From Aureibacter tunicatorum (GTDB lineage Bacteria > Bacteroidota > Bacteroidia > Cytophagales > Cyclobacteriaceae), in the NCBI RefSeq assembly GCF_036492635.1, contig NZ_AP025306.1, positions 496,001 to 560,000 on the forward strand: a DNA stretch of 64,000 bases, written 5' to 3'. The notes beneath the pieces are model-generated. The model was not told where the DNA came from. It saw only the letters and a list, made by a program, of their open reading frames with translations, and did not search any database. The translations under genes were made by a program, and so were the position numbers. Shown in pieces: positions 63,036-64,000 of the stretch. The stretch's first letter is position 1. Each line of letters starts with the position of its first letter.

Positions 63036-63233
63036 ATGATACCAGATAAAGTAACATCCATTTGCTGCATAGGCACAGGATACTTAGGAGGTCCTACAAT
63101 GTCAGTGATAGTTCAGAAATATTCTTATCTAAAAGTAACTGTAGTGGATATCAATGCTGATCCTAGTATTGATATACTTGAAAAGAATAAACCTGTTGGT
63201 TGTGGAAAGATATATTCAATTGAAAGCATGTAA
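63036..63233 (+). pseudogene. UDP-glucose 6-dehydrogenase fragment (N-terminus only)
   Basis: A 65-residue open frame that starts as an eukaryote-like UDP-glucose dehydrogenase: SICCIGTGYLGGPTMSVIV (NAD site) and KVTVVDINAD. After about residue 45 the similarity fades (ILEKNKPVGCGKIYSIESM), and the frame ends. Full-length enzymes have over 430 residues. The bases that follow carry no continuation in any frame that I can recognise, so this looks like a decayed remnant of a gene, distinct in subfamily from the intact dehydrogenase at 59006-60283. Confidence 0.7.
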
Positions 63234-63574
63234 ATATGTTGATGAAATTGTTCCATATACTGCTGAATAGGTTTGGAAGATATACTCAAGGTTTTTAAAT
63301 TTCAAGTAAGAATAATTGGAAAAGAGTATAGGGGTAAAGTTTTATTACTGGCAAATCTTTATGCGAAGAAAACAATATCGAATTATATTATAATAAAAGG
63401 GAACATAGGTTTTCCAGGTCTTAATTAAGGAAAGAAGTTAATAAGAATGGTATTAAGTAATGTATTCTTTTAACAATTGAGTTATAATTAAATCTCAACA
63501 ATTTAAATCCGATGAATATTTAAGTCGGGCATATTGAAAACTGTTGGGTGATATTTGAATGTATATATTGAGGT
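63234..63574. other. Non-coding or decayed stretch between UGDH fragment and flippase
   Basis: About 340 bases with no credible gene. A frame near 63331-63423 reads GKVLLLANLYAKKTISNYII before a stop, which may be a further decayed remnant of a polysaccharide gene. No promoter or terminator is recognised. Confidence 0.4.
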
Positions 63575-64000
63575 ATGATTGCTAAAATATTAAATGAGAA
63601 ACGTCAACTTATTTTTAATTTTGGATATATGAGTATGGTGCAAGGATTAAATATTGTAATCCCTTTACTTGTTTATCCATATTTGGTCAATGTATTAGGA
63701 TTAGAACTTTATGGTACATTAGTCTTTGCTCAAGTGTTGGTTTCTTATTTTTCAATTTTGATAAATTATGGGTTTAATATTGATGCTGTTAAACACATAT
63801 CATTATTAATCAATAAAAAAGAAGATTTAAACCATTATATATCGGCGGTTATTTCTTCAAAATTTTTGTTATGGTTTTTTTCTCTTTCTATTCTGACAAT
63901 TTCTTGTATTCTAATTAATAGAGATTACCTAATACTTTACTTATTGACTTTTTTGTCTACTTTCAATGAATTGATATTTCCAACATGGTTTTTTCAAGGA
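63575..64000 (+). CDS. wzx: Wzx-type polysaccharide flippase, N-terminal part (cut by window end)
   Basis: The frame is open from an ATG at 63575 to the last base (142 codons) and has no stop in the window. The product begins MIAKILNEKRQLIFNFGYMS, then several membrane helices (SMVQGLNIVIPLLVYPYLVN, GTLVFAQVLVSYFSILINYG, KFLLWFFSLSILTISCI). The sequence ends with the conserved FPTWFFQG motif of RfbX/Wzx flippases (polysaccharide-biosynthesis family). It would translocate the lipid-linked repeat unit across the inner membrane. The rest of the gene lies outside. Confidence 0.9.
   Translation, partial: MIAKILNEKRQLIFNFGYMSMVQGLNIVIPLLVYPYLVNVLGLELYGTLVFAQVLVSYFSILINYGFNIDAVKHISLLINKKEDLNHYISAVISSKFLLWFFSLSILTISCILINRDYLILYLLTFLSTFNELIFPTWFFQG

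Noticed and set aside
1-64000. CRISPR arrays, tRNA or rRNA genes, intact IS elements, prophage
   Set aside because: I looked for regular direct repeats, T-loop/anticodon-like segments and transposase motifs by eye and found none that I could support.

Overview
The window looks like a chromosome or megaplasmid segment from a marine-type Bacteroidota, most likely Cytophagales (Flammeovirgaceae-like). Supporting this are the AT-rich DNA, the scarcity of Shine-Dalgarno sites, a T9SS C-terminal sorting tail on a secreted subtilase, a carboxypeptidase-regulatory/TonB-type receptor, a GH97 SusB-like lipoprotein, LytS/LytTR signalling, a CWC-DUF5522 protein, and many lipobox or short signal peptides. 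I see no rRNA, tRNA, CRISPR array, intact insertion sequence or phage module.

Layout. 1-4.0 kb: end of an ankyrin-repeat protein, then a co-directional run of small enzymes (two NTF2/SnoaL-like proteins, an ABM monooxygenase-like protein, a dienelactone-hydrolase-like hydrolase, an SRPBCC protein, an SDR). 4-21 kb: mixed accessory DNA. Five large orphan proteins without signal peptides lie here (4974-5798, 7443-9866, 13903-15234, 17593-19068, 19069-20568) among ordinary envelope and housekeeping genes. One carries an atypical kinase-like domain resembling actin-fragmin kinase, one a HopA1-like domain and one an amidoligase-like pattern. At 20.69-20.97 kb are two unlisted mini-genes for double-glycine leader peptides whose cores both carry GxxxGxxxG, as in two-peptide bacteriocins. 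21-25 kb: DMT transporter, CoA-binding protein, cupin, barrel protein, Sfp-type phosphopantetheinyl transferase. 25-32 kb: one 2421-residue fully reducing polyketide synthase (KS-AT-DH-ER-KR-ACP-TE).

32-46 kb: two paralogous GAF/coiled-coil sensors without an output domain, a CBM9-like/GHL10 pair, an accessory ParA-ParB pair, tandem TetR regulators, arginase plus an NhaC-type antiporter. 45.6-58.8 kb: LytS/LytTR two-component pair, a probable small RNA, GH97 glucosidase, nitroreductase, DUF523, T9SS-exported subtilase, ROK regulator, a sixth orphan large protein, and an XRE-methyltransferase fusion. 59-64 kb: start of a surface-polysaccharide locus (nucleotide-sugar dehydrogenase, a 1.5 kb gene-free stretch, WecA/MraY-type transferase, a UDP-glucose dehydrogenase fragment, and a Wzx flippase cut by the window end).

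How it fits together. The PKS and the adjacent PPTase form a self-contained lipid or polyketide unit. The orphan proteins look like cytoplasmically made cargo for a contractile or other secretion device, but no such device is encoded here, so that is inference. The GG-peptides need a C39-peptidase ABC exporter that must lie elsewhere. The accessory ParAB pair hints that this DNA may belong to a secondary replicon or integrated element.
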